64,000 bases of DNA, from the NCBI GenBank assembly GCA_965153355.1, contig OZ231128.1:44206001-44270000 (forward strand). Direction: 5' to 3'. The notes under the pieces were generated by a model. The model was not told the origin of the DNA. It saw nothing but the letters and a program-made list of their open reading frames with translations, and ran no database searches. Position 1 is the stretch's first letter. The number at the start of each line of letters is the position of its first letter. Positions 10,816-21,277 of this stretch are shown here, one piece after another. Both the position numbers and the translations under genes were made by a program. The stretch is from Flaccisagitta enflata. Taxonomy: Eukaryota > Chaetognatha > Sagittoidea > Aphragmophora.

Positions 10816-11024
10816 CAGTTTTCGACTCATTTGCAGGGTTAGGTGCATCTTAAGATGGATAATTACTTCTCTTATATGGAGTCTGTTTATCTACCCGAGA
10901 GCAAGTATGACGTATGAGGAAAAGCATGGTTTCACCCAGACCCCAACGAATCGAGTAACATGACTTCATCTTCCACTTTGCTAGTAAGCTCTATTCCCAA
11001 GCGGTGTATCCTTGCAAATGAGGG
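10816..11024. other. No feature seen
   Basis: Unique sequence without ORF or repeat that I recognise. Confidence 0.4.
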
Positions 11025-11480
11025 GTCTTACTTTCGGAAACTTGGGACAGGAGTGTAGCAGCTTTTTTTCCTTTTTTTTCCTTTTTAGATGCGTCTTCGC
11101 ATCTCTGAAAGAGGGTCTGCCTGTCCGTCGGTCCGTCGCGTTGGTTGGTCGCGTTCACAGGTACAGTTGAACCCCGCTCTAATGGATTTCAGGGGACCAA
11201 CAATTTTCCTCATTTATAAGCGGACTTCTCCTAATACCAATAAAGGATATAAAAGAAATCAATTTGAAGGGACCATGAATTTGCATCTGTTATAGGCAGA
11301 ATTCCGTTGATGGCGGGTCTGTTAGAGCGGGGTTCAACTGTATGTATGTATGTATGCATGTATGTCCGTCAAGCCTTTTTTCAGAAACATGGAAAAATGG
11401 CAATTTTCAATAAAGGGATTTTTTTCAAAAAGTATTTTCAGGCGCATTCAAAGATACCACTGCTGTTGTGAGTTGTCTAT
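11025..11480. repeat. Dispersed repeat X, copy 1 (lacks the CTATCT MITE)
   Basis: It shares GGAAACTTGGGACAGGAGTG, CGCATCTCTGAAAGAGGGTC, CATGGAAAAATGGCAATTTT and GGCGCATTCAAAGATA with 13840-14115. The head GATGCGTCTTCGCATC is a palindrome like the GATGCG subfamily of HINE-like elements. It supplies the empty site for the MITE at 14116. It is itself interrupted by the 11164-11340 MITE. Confidence 0.6.
11164..11340. mobile_element. TA-inserting MITE, pogo/Tigger-like ends
   Basis: 177 bp with near-perfect inverted ends CAGTTGAACCCCGCTCTAA and the complementary TTAGAGCGGGGTTCAACTG, flanked by TA at 11162-11163 and 11341-11342. CAGTNGAACCCC-type ends are typical of pogo/Tigger elements. The uninterrupted target is visible in repeat X copy 2 (GTCCGTAGGTATGTATG at 13924). 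Confidence 0.8.
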
Positions 11481-12086
11481 CTGTCCTACTGTCCCTCCAT
11501 ATATTTCACATGTCTAGCGGCAATGTCAAAATACGCCGAGACATAGTCGGGACTCATCGTTGCCCGATCAGGCTTGTTTGTTTTTTCGTTGTCTTTTTTC
11601 CGTCTAAAGATTGCCGCACGTTTTGGTGATCAGGCGGTTACACGGGTATCGTTAACAGATAAATGAGACTGAGGACACCCCCGAGAGAGAGAGAGAGAGA
11701 GACGTCTGTACGTCAGACTCTCGATCATTTGTTTTGATGGTCTATCTTGCAGTTCATTCATCTGTCCTGCTATTGACAATTCTCCAAATTTGATCATCTG
11801 TATAGTCTCCCATGATGTTTTTTTTATTTAATGCGTTGTGCCTTATCATTTGAGATGAGAAGTGAAACTGAGAATTTGCCTTTTGTAATCGTCTTTTCAC
11901 TCTGTTCTTCCACTATCTTTGTAACTATGGCAAAAAAAAAAACCGAACAACTTTGAGAGAGCAAAATAGTATGAAGATGTTGACCAATTTGCATAAAATT
12001 TACAGGGAATAATGACCATGATATGGACTGTGTCTGGTTAAAATTTCATCAAAATCCGTTGAAAACTTTAGCCGTTATCACGTTTT

Positions 12087-12326
12087 TAGATGCGTCCACG
12101 CATCTCTATAAGAGGCTTTGTCCGTCCGTCGGTTGGTCGGTCCGTTGGTCGGTCGGTCCGTCACGCTCGAGTTGAAAACGATCGCAAATGATCGCAAACG
12201 ATCTCAAAGTCGATTTCATCATCCTAGGTTCTGGCATTGGGCTGATGCAATATTTGGAGAGAGCGATCATTTACAAGCTAACCAGCATGTGGACGCATCG
12301 TTGTACCCCCGGGGTACTTGTTACTG
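12087..12326 (-). mobile_element. HINE-like element, GATGCG subfamily
   Basis: On the minus strand: ACAAGTACCCCGGGGGTAC start, subterminal GATGCGTCC, a GACCGACGG tract, then stem-loop AGATGCGTGGACGCATCT followed by AAAAA. The layout matches the GTCGCG subfamily but with a different stem sequence, and the subterminal motif again matches the stem (GGACGCATC). A sister copy lies at 36293-36512. Confidence 0.7.
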
Positions 12327-12836
12327 AAGTCACCTCTTTTTTGGACTGCCAGAGATGACATTAATCCTAAATCAAAATAATACCATTTTTGGTAAAATTG
12401 GCATTGTGCAAAAAGTTTTGGGAGTTTTGTCATGATTTTTGAACTGTAGTCTGATGGTAATATTTACTAATACTAGGCAAAATTCGCATCTACTCAGATA
12501 AAGTCTAGTGGGGTAGAAATTGGTTGATTGTAAGCTTGCTCAGGATAAGAAATATTCTGCTACCAGTTAGAATATTTTTGCAATTTGGGGGACTAAAAAT
12601 GCTTCAATCTGCACAAAAATTTTACCAGAGATGAATCATAAGTACAAAGGTCCCCAGTTAAAAAATTATGATAATTGGTAAAAAACTCTGGCCTTAGCAT
12701 CGATTTATATTTCAGATTTTGTCTTTATTCACTTCATTCTAAAAACCACAAAAACAGTTTTAGAAAACTTGCTGTTTCTGCTAAAATAATTGGAGTTTTG
12801 TAATGAAATTTTTATCACAGCCCGCTAACAATGTTG
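12327..12836. other. No gene; interior of the 11924-13462 element
   Basis: AT-rich sequence without ORFs or recognised repeats. Confidence 0.4.
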
Positions 12837-13158
12837 AAGGGGTGTATATTCTTGAGTCGCTTTTGATTTTTTTCCCCCCTGCCTTTGATTTTCTTCCCCG
12901 CGATGTGTCGCGTCACGTGTTTATATCCATGATTTTCTTCCCCATATAGCAATAAAACTATGTAGTTAAGGTTTAAATAGTGTTAAATTGTGTTTTACTA
13001 ATTGAGTTTTATGATTTGGTACTGTAAAAAGTTATATTTTCCCCAAATTTCCTTTTTTTCTCTTTTTTCCCCCTTTGATTTCCTTCCCTATCTCCAGACC
13101 CTTTGATTTTCCCCTCCCCCCACCGGGGGGGGGGGAAACTCAAGAATATACAGGCCTG
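12837..13158 (+). mobile_element. hAT-like MITE, GAGTCGC family (copy 2)
   Basis: 322 bp with perfect 8 bp flanking duplication CAATGTTG (12829-12836 and 13159-13166). Ends AAGGGGTGTATATTCTTGAG and CTCAAGAATATACAGGCCTG are inverted repeats with changes at the tip. The interior is C-rich at both ends with an AT-rich middle, and is the reverse of 3213-3537. No ORF. Confidence 0.8.
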
Positions 13159-13466
13159 CAATGTTGTCTACCTCCACTTCAAATTTCATCAAAATCGGAC
13201 TAGATTTAGTATGGTTTTTTAAAGTTTGTTCATTCATTCTTAGTAAATTCTTATGTGTGTACATTGAATTTCTGATCATCTGACAAGCACTTTTAAAAAA
13301 TCTATAAATCCCAAACTATTCAGAGCAGGTCATTGAGTTTTTTAGTGATGCTTAATGACACTAAAAAGTAACTTCAGTAAAAATTTCAGCACACTGGGTT
13401 AATTTTCAAAGGATTTATGAGCAAAAGAAGTAACTGTTCGGTTTTTTTTTTTTTGCCATAGTTATT

Positions 13467-13839
13467 CCATTCGCTGTATTTTGCTCAATGGTCCTATGTT
13501 ATCCCGTCCCCCCCACCCTTCCCCCCCCCCACACACACACAGAAATGGACCATATGGGAGAAATGCCGAAAGACCGAAAGAAGAAGGCAAGAAAAAATCA
13601 ACCGTGTACACATCACTATGAGTTCAGATGGGGTAAAGGAATTGGGTAGGAGTAGTATTATTAACCTAAGCAGAAACAAAGCTGGAAAAAGGACAAAGAA
13701 CTGCCCGAGAACAATGAAAAGATTCGTATACCCAAAACCTGAAAGATATCCAAAATTTGAAAAATGACAACGAATCTTCAATGATGCGTAAAAGTGTAAT
13801 GAAAAGAAAGATAAAATCGACGACAGTTTTGAAGCATTT
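13467..13839. other. No gene recognised; C-run at 13508-13530
   Basis: Unique sequence apart from homopolymeric C and a short CA run. Confidence 0.4.
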
Positions 13840-14740
13840 GTCTTACTTTTGGAAACTTGGGACAGGAGTGTGGCATTTTTTTTTCGTCTTCCCATCTCTA
13901 AAAGAGGGTCTGTCTGTCTGTCAGTCCGTAGGTATGTATGTATACATGTAAATCCGTCACGCCTTTTTTTTCGTGTTCGCATCTCTAAAAGAGGGTCTGT
14001 CTGTCTGTCAGTCCGTAGGTATGTATGTATGCATGTATATCCGTCACGCCTTTTCCAAAAACATTGAAAAATGGCAATTTCTTTCAAAAAGCATTTTCAG
14101 GCGCATTCAAAGATACTATCTTGGAAAAAAAAAGTCCAAGCTGCATAAGAGAATGATTTGATTTCAAATTTGATAAGATAATGACCATATTTATAAGCCT
14201 ACTATTTGAAATAACCTTTTTAGAGTTAAGAAATTGCTTGTATCTGTAAGGGCCTGCTTTGGTAAAGAGTATAATTCTATTTTGAAGTACAATCCCTCCA
14301 CACAATTTTTTGAGAATTTCTGATAATCAACATTTTCACTCTTTTTGATGTAGAATCCAAACAAATAAAGCTAGGAGTCTCTACTTGGCGGCAATGGATA
14401 GCCCTGATCATGAGCTTCAAAATGGTCACCAATTTTCCTTTCAAATTTTGCATATCAAAGCGACACTGTAACAAAATGTCATGCATTTATATTCTATTCA
14501 AATTTTTTGTCCATTTCCTGAAATCAACATTTTCACTTATTTTGATGTAAAATCTAAACAAACCAAGCTATGAGCCTCAGCTTGGCGCCATTTGCTAGCC
14601 CTGTTCATTAGCTTCATTTTGGTCACCAATTTTCATATCAAATCATGTATATCAAAGCTATAATATGACAAACCGTCCTGGACTTTTATTTTTTCCAAGA
14701 TAGTACCAGAGCGGTTGTGAGTAAGAAAATGAAAATGCAT
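13840..14740. repeat. Dispersed repeat X, copy 2, with internal tandem duplication
   Basis: About 110 bp (CATCTCTAAAAGAGGGTCTG ... GTAGGTATGTATG ... CCGTCACGCC) occurs twice in tandem at 13870-13965 and 13975-14055. The rest aligns with copy 1 at 11025-11480 and is interrupted by the MITE at 14116-14703. Confidence 0.65.
14116..14703. mobile_element. TA-inserting MITE, CTATCT family (copy 2)
   Basis: Ends CTATCTTGGAAAAA and TTTTTCCAAGATAG with about 25 bp of inverted match, TA flanks at 14114-14115 and 14704-14705, 588 bp. The interior holds two direct copies of a block of about 200 bp (ATCAACATTTTCACT ... GGTCACCAATTTTC at about 14323 and 14523). The empty site (CAAAGATACCA) is seen at 11455-11465. 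Confidence 0.85.
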
Positions 14741-15182
14741 CAAGTTAAACTAGAGACTAGTTATCGGTTTACCTCTTAAATTGTTGACTAATTGCAATGT
14801 TTTTCTTTGGTGCTCCTGGAACCGATGTTGTGGAATGAGTTTCCTACCAACTCGATGCCTATTATTCGTCAGCGGACCGTCGAACCGTCAGCGGCCAGTC
14901 GCTCGCTCACCTTTCGGGTTATTCAAGACTGGCCAAGGCACCATGGACCCAGCCCTATTTCATGTTTCAATCGACTGTCCTCTCGTGCATTCGGCCTTGT
15001 TTACTTTTCTTCCAACCTTGATCCTTCTTCTTCTTTCCTACTTAGATTTAACCCCCCCCCCCTTGCTGGAAACGACACTTTAGAAAAAACAAAAGCTATT
15101 ACCCAAATAAGCAAGGATCAATGATTCGCATTCAGGAAAATAACAGCGAAAACGACCACGACAACAACTATGACGACAACGA
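14741..15182. other. No gene assigned
   Basis: A frame at 14792-15124 is open for 110 codons and contains LLEPMLWNEFPTN, faintly like the conserved end of LINE reverse transcriptases. It lacks any other motif, so I do not call it. Confidence 0.3.
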
Positions 15183-15193
15183 CAACAACAACG

Positions 15194-15284
<91 letters not shown>

Positions 15285-15372
15285 CCACAGGCACTGCAAC
15301 AACCACAGCCACAGCAACAACCAAAACCGCAACCACAAACACAAACACAAACACAAACACAAAAACAAAAAC

Positions 15373-15466
<94 letters not shown>
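15183..15466 (+). repeat. (AAC)n arrays with a CAAACA-type spacer
   Basis: AAC runs at 15183-15285 and 15373-15466, separated by impure CCACAG/CAAACA units. The long poly-Asn, poly-Thr and poly-Gln frames are products of this array. No flanking coding signal was seen. Confidence 0.95.
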
Positions 15467-15467
<1 letters not shown>

Positions 15468-16547
15468 TGACATTAACAATAAGAAATTGCCCTCTAGGAC
15501 AAAAAGCCACGTCAACGATCGCACGTCAATTCCAATCGCAATCATTACGATGCAAATGACGAAACTTGACGACAAAGTACTTGCTCAGTAACGCACAGTT
15601 TACCAAATTAGACCACACTTGACTTATAACTACTACAACAACATGATACTTTTTGAAAAATCAGAAACTAAGCACCTGCGGCTCCAAACGCAAAATCCGA
15701 GCAGACTCGATAAATATTTTCCCCAATTACAAATTATTGTATGCCAAATCAGTTGAAATTTGATCCTTAGAAGTTTGATGGGATATGGTACCTGATTCTT
15801 TCCAAGACATAGGATAAGGAAGTCAAGCAAAACACGCAAATGTCTAACTGCTCCTCCCCTGTTTCCCACAGATATCCTTTTGCCGCGAACACTATGTTGG
15901 GAGGGCTCTTATGTGCAGTAGCGCAAAGATATCTCCAGAGCGTCTTTTTTCTGTTTCTATGTTTCTATGTTTTTTTTCCTTTATTCTTTTCTTTCTCTCT
16001 GATTTTCCTTTTGTCCTTTCTTCTGAGAAGCAGCATCTGGAACCACGATGATATGAAAAGTATAGACAAAACGGACACAACATATGATTAATGATTCGTC
16101 ATTTAAAACCGAAGAATTCCATCTAGAAATTGCCAAACGACTGACCCAATCTCCTTTGTTTTATGGCGATACTTATGTATGATTATAAATGTTGCATGGT
16201 TGTGAATATCTTAATGAATTCTTACCCAGTTTTCTGACTTTTACATGGTAATGGATACCATACTGGATTCTGGCCCTATTGTAGTTTTTTTTTTCTTTCT
16301 GATGAGCGTAATACTAGTGCGTTTGGGTTGTCATTGTTTGCACTGTTTTTGCTCAAATACTTAAACAAATGATAGCCACCAAGATCTATGGAAACCTTAA
16401 TAACTTAGGATACCACGGTCCTTTCCCAACTCCTATAACAATTAATTCATAAAGTGGTCTCCTGAATCGTATTTTGAGAGTTGAGTTGAATTATGTTGCT
16501 TACGTAGACGGACACTGTTTTTTTCAACAAGAAGGAAAACAATTAAC
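15467..16547. other. No gene recognised
   Basis: Unique sequence. ORFs up to about 80 codons, none with a domain, and no repeat family seen. Confidence 0.4.
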
Positions 16548-16655
16548 AAGGCCGGATACACGGCAAGACAGTCGAAGTTCAGAAATTTGACGGACGGACG
16601 GACCGACTGACATACCAACTGACACGGCAAGGTGTACAGTCGCGTGTCCGCCAAT
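16548..16655 (+). mobile_element. HINE-like element, shortened copy
   Basis: AACAAGGCCGGATACACGGC start, short body, GACGGACGGACC tract, CAAGGTGTACAGTCGCGTGTCCGCCA end. It belongs with the CACCTTGCCGTGTC subgroup at 34252-34409. Confidence 0.7.
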
Positions 16656-17127
16656 GAAAAGATCCTCTACCTTCAAAGCAAGGAAAAACCTTATATTACT
16701 GAAACTTAAAGAACAAAGCTACGACAAAAAGATTGCATCGATTGGTCCCATAACTAGGAGGATAATGCGTTTAGCCTGATAGACGAACTCTCTAAAATTA
16801 TAATCTGAATAATCTTCCTGTAAGAAAAGAACACAAAAACTGCACAAAGTTTCGGAAAATCGAAGCACGGCGGCAGTTTAAGGGTTTTTTTTTCGTCTTC
16901 TCCCTTTCTCTTTTCAACGGGGGGCAAAAGGGGATCTTTGTTGTGTTGAAACTTAATCAGCGTTGAAGACCATCGGTGTGGAATAAAGAAGAAGAGGACG
17001 GACTACAAACACCAACACGACGATATACGATGACGAAACGACGACCAAAAAAGAAATGGTAGACAGGAGACAGGAGAGAGAAATGGGCGTCAAAAAGGTG
17101 AAGTGATAAATAGTCGCAAAAGCGTTA
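16656..17127. other. No feature seen
   Basis: Unique sequence, no credible ORF. Confidence 0.4.
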
Positions 17128-17681
17128 CATGGTCAGCGGTACCCGATGCCCCTAAGTTAGTGTATGTGGGAATGAGATTATGAGAGGGGCAGTGGCCCCG
17201 GAGGGGCCGATAACCTATGATTCCACACTGGACAATTTTCTCCGGTTTGAGAAGCTGGTTTGGAGGGCTGAGGGGGCTGATTTTGGCTCTGAAAGGTCTG
17301 ATTTAGGGTGTAAGGGGTCCAATCTGGGGTCTGAAAAGCCTGACATGGGGTCTGAGGCCTGATTTGGATCTGAGAGGCCTAATTTGGGGTCTGAGAAGCC
17401 TGATATGGGGTCTGGGAGGCCCGATTTGGGGTCTGAGAGGCCTGATTTGGGGTCAGGGAGGCCTGATTTGAGGTCTGAGAAGCCTGATTTGGGGTCAGAA
17501 AGGTCTGATTTGGAGTCCATAAGGCCTGGTTTGGGGTCTGAGAGGCTTTATTTGAGGCTTGGGGGAGGGGAGGGGGATGGACGGACGGATGGACGGAAAA
17601 CGGAAACCGGAGAAAATTGCCCTATGTGGAATCGTAGGTCATTGGCCCCTCCGGGGCCGCTGCCCAAAAAAGGAGGCCGGA
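17128..17681 (+). mobile_element. Minisatellite cassette D (GATTCCACA subtype)
   Basis: Tail GGTCAGCGGTACCCGATGCC, arm GGGGCAGTGGCCCCGGAGGG and CCTATGATTCCACACTGG, array of about 21 bp units (GGCCTGATTTGGGGTCTGAG, 17275-17560), GACGGACGG, and closing inverted arm to GGGGCCGCTGCCCAAAAAA. This is a second arm subtype: both arms differ from cassettes A and E in the same places. Serine/Pro/Asp-rich frames here (61-123 aa) are readings of the array. Confidence 0.75.
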
Positions 17682-17694
17682 AGGAAACGAAAAC

Positions 17695-18345
17695 CAGTCG
17701 CCCAAGGGCAATATGTGGTCAGCGATACCCGTTGCCCTGCTTCATATGTTGGTGATTGTAGGTGATGGGTAGCAGGGCAGCGGCCCCGAAGGGGACGATG
17801 TCCTGTAGAACACAGGGGGACTTTCGTTCGTCCGTCCGTCCGTCTGTGTGGGCCTGGAGGCTGGGATTTGAGCCTGGAGGCTGGGATTTGAGCCTGGAGG
17901 CTGGGATTTGAGCCTGGAGGCTGGGATTTGAGCCTGGAGGCTGGGATTTGAGCCTGGAGGCTGGGATTTGAGCCTGGAGGCTGGGATTTGAGCCTGGAGG
18001 CTGGGATTTGAGCCTGGAGGCTGGGATTTGAGCCTGGAGGCTAGGATTTGAGTTTCAAGGCTAGGAATTGAGCCTCGAGGCTAAAATTTGATCCTCGAGG
18101 CTAGGGTTTGAGCCTCGAGGCTGGAATTTGAGCCTCAATGCTGGCATTTGAGCCTCGAGGCTGCGATTTGAGCCTCAAGGCTAAGATTTGAGCCTCGAGG
18201 CTAGGATTTGAGCCTCAAGGCTGGGATTTGAGCCTCGAGGCGGGGGGGGGACGCACGCACGCACGCACGCACGCCCAAACGAACGAAAGTCCCCCTGTGT
18301 TCTACAGGACATCGTCCCCTTCGGGGCCGCTGCCCAAAAAGGAAG
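17695..18345 (+). mobile_element. Minisatellite cassette E
   Basis: It starts GTCGCCCAAGGGCAATATG immediately after cassette D, with arm GGGCAGCGGCCCCGAAGGGG and GTCCTGTAGAACACAGGG, a long 20 bp array, (ACGC)n, and the inverted arm ending GGGGCCGCTGCCCAAAAA. This is the best-preserved example of the cassette plan. Confidence 0.8.
17851..18240 (+). repeat. 20 bp minisatellite array of cassette E
   Basis: Unit GGCTGGGATTTGAGCCTGGA. About nine consecutive units (17851-18040) are identical, then about ten units to 18240 diverge progressively (CTAGGATTTGAG, CTCGAGG variants). Homogeneity is confined to one end. Confidence 0.9.
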
Positions 18346-18444
18346 AAACTTGGTGAATGGTGACGTGAGAGTTGTTCTGGTTCTGGCCAAATATGCAAAT
18401 GGTTGTAAAAAAAAACATTTTTCACACTTTTTAACCTTTGCTGA

Positions 18445-18560
18445 TTTAGGGGGGGTATCAAAGGGTTCGGCAGTACCAAATCACACGTCGCGGGGAAGAA
18501 AATCAAAAGCAAAGGAGGGGGGGGGGGTATTCAAAAGCGACTCAATTCTAAACACCCCTG
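18445..18560 (-). mobile_element. hAT-like MITE, GAGTCGC family (copy 3, truncated)
   Basis: It retains the AAAAGCGACTCAATTCTAAA and CACCCCTG end and the CACACGTCGCGGGGAAGAAA interior of the family, with a G-run. The opposite end and target duplication are not found. Confidence 0.55.
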
Positions 18561-18705
18561 TATTAATCCTATTTCACATTTCACAACATCTTGATGCCTT
18601 GTAAAAAGAGGTGAATGTCCAAAAATGTTATTAATCAAAGTGCTGGACAAACCACCGACCGAACGCGAACTACTTAGCAGGTAGTAGAGTTGCATATCAC
18701 AGTAG

Positions 18706-18841
18706 TAGGGATGTGGAAGTGGTCGATTTTAATGCCGCTTCCACAGCTTCCGCTTCCGATTCCGCTTCTATTTCACAGAACAAATACTAGTAGCTATCCC
18801 ATCCTCTTAATTGGAAGCGGTCAATCGCTTCCACATCCCAA
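18706..18841. mobile_element. Short hAT-like MITE (TAGGGATGTGGAAG ends)
   Basis: 136 bp with inverted ends TAGGGATGTGGAAG and CTTCCACATCCC. Flanks CACAGTAG and CTTAGTAG agree at 6 of 8. The interior repeats CCGCTTCC/CGATTCCGCTTC. A TAGGG start with an 8 bp duplication suits hAT. Confidence 0.55.
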
Positions 18842-19291
18842 CTTAGTAGTATCACAGTACGTATCACGCAACCAAAAAGCAGTGTTGTTAAAAGGATCGT
18901 TTCATCTTACCTCAAATCGGTTAAAAAAAGAACAAAACAAAACTATTGAAAGAAGATTAAATAGCTCTCATAAAGTCATGTGGGATTTGGTTACCTTTTG
19001 AAAGCTAAGATTTCATGATTTTAGCCGGAAGCAAGTTGAATGCAAGTTGAATGGCCGGAAGCAAGTTGAATGCAAGTTGAATGGCTTAATAAGTAGGTAC
19101 TTGCGGCTGGGCAGACGCAGTAATACGATTTGCCGGGGGCAGTTTGTGGGTGGGCGGGGATGTGTGTGGCTGGGCAAGGGCCGCAATGCTCAAAAAAAGA
19201 TAATTCAGCCAATTTCGTTTCATCTAAATTTTCGTATACAAACCTTCCTTCAGAACATCGAACCTTCGGACATAGGAAATTGTTAGTCAAT
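18842..19291. other. No gene; small tandem repeat and diverged HINE-like body
   Basis: GCCGGAAGCAAGTTGAATGC is doubled at 19023-19085. 19095-19215 (TTGTGGGTGGGCGG ... GGGCCGCAATGCTCAAA) resembles the body of the copy at 22154-22356, without recognisable ends. Confidence 0.45.
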
Positions 19292-20805
19292 CACACATCT
19301 CTGGATACCCCCCCAAAGAGAATCGAAAATACCATTTTTTCTGACTGTGCTATTTGTCTTCAGGAACATGTGGGCTACTAAAAAAAAACAAAAAACAAAA
19401 AAATTCATCTGAAATTTTTTCATTTATTTCACTTTTTAGGTAAAAAAAAGGCATTTTTTGCACTTTTTTAACATAACATTGTTCATGCAGCATAGAAAAT
19501 CCCAAAAAATACTGGAAATGTGTGGCAATACATAGAATGTACATGTTTTTACCCTTCACAGTAAGTTTCTTTAGATATCATATAGATTAGAGCTTAAAAA
19601 TAGCCTAAAAATGGTGTAATATAGCTTTATTCAGTATTTTTAAGTCTAAATTTTTTTATATAGCATTTTAACTCTCGAAAAATCCTAGAAATATGTAGTG
19701 GGAGTCTGAGTTTAATTACTTTCACCCTGAACAATCAGTAATTTTGGATTTTTTTTAGGTTTAAAGTTTAAAAATAGCTAAAAAATAGCAAAATATTAGT
19801 TTTTTTAGCATTTTTAAGCAAAAAATTGTTCATGCAGACTTATAAATCTAGGAAAATATTAGAAATGTGTGGCAATAGATAAAAGATACATGTTTTTACC
19901 CTTCACAAAAAGTTTTTTTAGATATCTTATAAATTAGAGCTTAAAAATGGCCTAAAAATAGCTAAATATAGGTTTTTTCAGCATTTTTAAGTCTTTATTT
20001 GTTTACACAGTATTTTAACTCCCAAAAAATCCTAGAAATGTGAAGTAATAGTCTGAGTTTAATTACTTTTACCTAGAACAATTAATAATTTATGATTTTT
20101 TTTTGTTTAGAGTTTAAAAATAGCTTAAAAATAGCTTAAAAATAGCAGAATATTGTTTTTTTTTTAGCATTTTCAAGCAAAATATCTAAAAAAACTTTTT
20201 GTGAAGGGTAAAAAAATGGATATTCTATATAATGTCACAAATTTCCAGTAATTTTATAAAACTGCATGAATAATTATTTGCTTGAAAATGCTTAAAAAAA
20301 CAATATTTTACTAATTTTTAGTTATTTTTAAATTCTAAACCTAAAAAATTCAAAAATTACTGATTGTTCAGGGTAAAAGTAATTAAACTCAGACTACTTC
20401 TACACATTTCTAGGACTTTTTGGGAGTTAAAATGCTGTACGAACAAATTTAGACTTAAAAATGCTAAAAAAAGTCATATTTTGTTATTTCTAGGCCATTT
20501 TTAAGCTCTAATCTGTAAAATATCTAAAAAATCTCTTTGTGAAGGGTAAAAACATGTATATTCTATCTATTGCCACACATTTGCAAGATTTTTTGGGATT
20601 TTCTAAGCTGCATGAATAATTTTACACTTAAAAGATGCTAAAAATGACCTTTTTTTACCTAAAAAGTGAAATAAATGAAAAAATTTCAGATGAATTTTTT
20701 TGTTTTTTGTTTTTTTTAGTAGCCCACATGTTCCTGAAGACAAATAGCACAGTCAGAAAAAATGGTATTTTCGATTCTCTTTGGGGGGGTATCCAGAGAT
20801 GTGTG
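19292..20805. mobile_element. Foldback element FB2 (CACACATCTCTGGATACCC ends)
   Basis: A 1,514 bp imperfect palindrome. The first about 95 bp, including CACACATCTCTGGATACCCC and GAACATGTGGGCTACTA, are nearly exactly inverted at the right end. The arms contain repeated sub-blocks (TTTACCCTTCACA..AAGTTTTTTTAGATATC) in both orientations. Flanking CAAT on both sides (19288-19291, 20806-20809) may be a 4 bp target duplication. No ORFs. Confidence 0.7.
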
Positions 20806-20809
20806 CAAT

Positions 20810-21069
20810 GTTAATCATTAAAATATCGTTTAGAAGCCCATGTTCTTTCATTCTGTGTTAGACGTCTGAAAAACCTCCGTCCATACTCTGAATAATCTTT
20901 CAAAAGCGTCTTAACTCATACGCCATCCTGGAATTGCCCCAATCTTTCATGAAAGAAGATTTGTGGAAACCTTTTTATTTCTTTTTACTCAAGAAATCAA
21001 ATTAAAACCTTCTAAAAACAAGGGATATATTGTATCTCCTGCGCTTTATTGATTGTATTATCAGCTCTA

Positions 21070-21072
<3 letters not shown>
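20810..21072. other. No feature seen
   Basis: Unique AT-rich sequence. Confidence 0.4.
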
Positions 21073-21118
<46 letters not shown>

Positions 21119-21125
21119 GTCACCA

Positions 21126-21178
<53 letters not shown>
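21073..21178 (+). repeat. (CT)n microsatellite
   Basis: Two CT runs separated by GTCTGTCACCATCA. Ser-Leu and Arg-Glu frames are artefacts. Confidence 0.95.
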
Positions 21179-21181
<3 letters not shown>

Positions 21182-21277
21182 TATTTCTTCAACACTAAAC
21201 ACTTCCACCAGCATCAGCCCAGTGCGGTGGTCACCACTCACACAATCAGATGAAACCGAAACCCACACCCACCACAC

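Larger units (their letters stand above)
11924..13462. mobile_element. TA-inserting TIR element with nested insertions
   Basis: The ends are inverted: ACTATGGC plus a run of 11-14 A, then CCGAACA, against its complement ending GCCATAGT. TA flanks at 11922-11923 and 13463-13464. The interior has no transposase frame. It hosts a HINE-like copy (12087-12326) and a hAT-like MITE (12837-13158), so much of its length is later insertion. Confidence 0.6.

Noticed and set aside
14781-15124. Possible LINE reverse-transcriptase tail (WNEFPTN)
   Set aside because: A single weak motif without neighbouring RT blocks.
17851-18240. CRISPR-like array
   Set aside because: Units are contiguous without unique spacers and the genome is eukaryotic.
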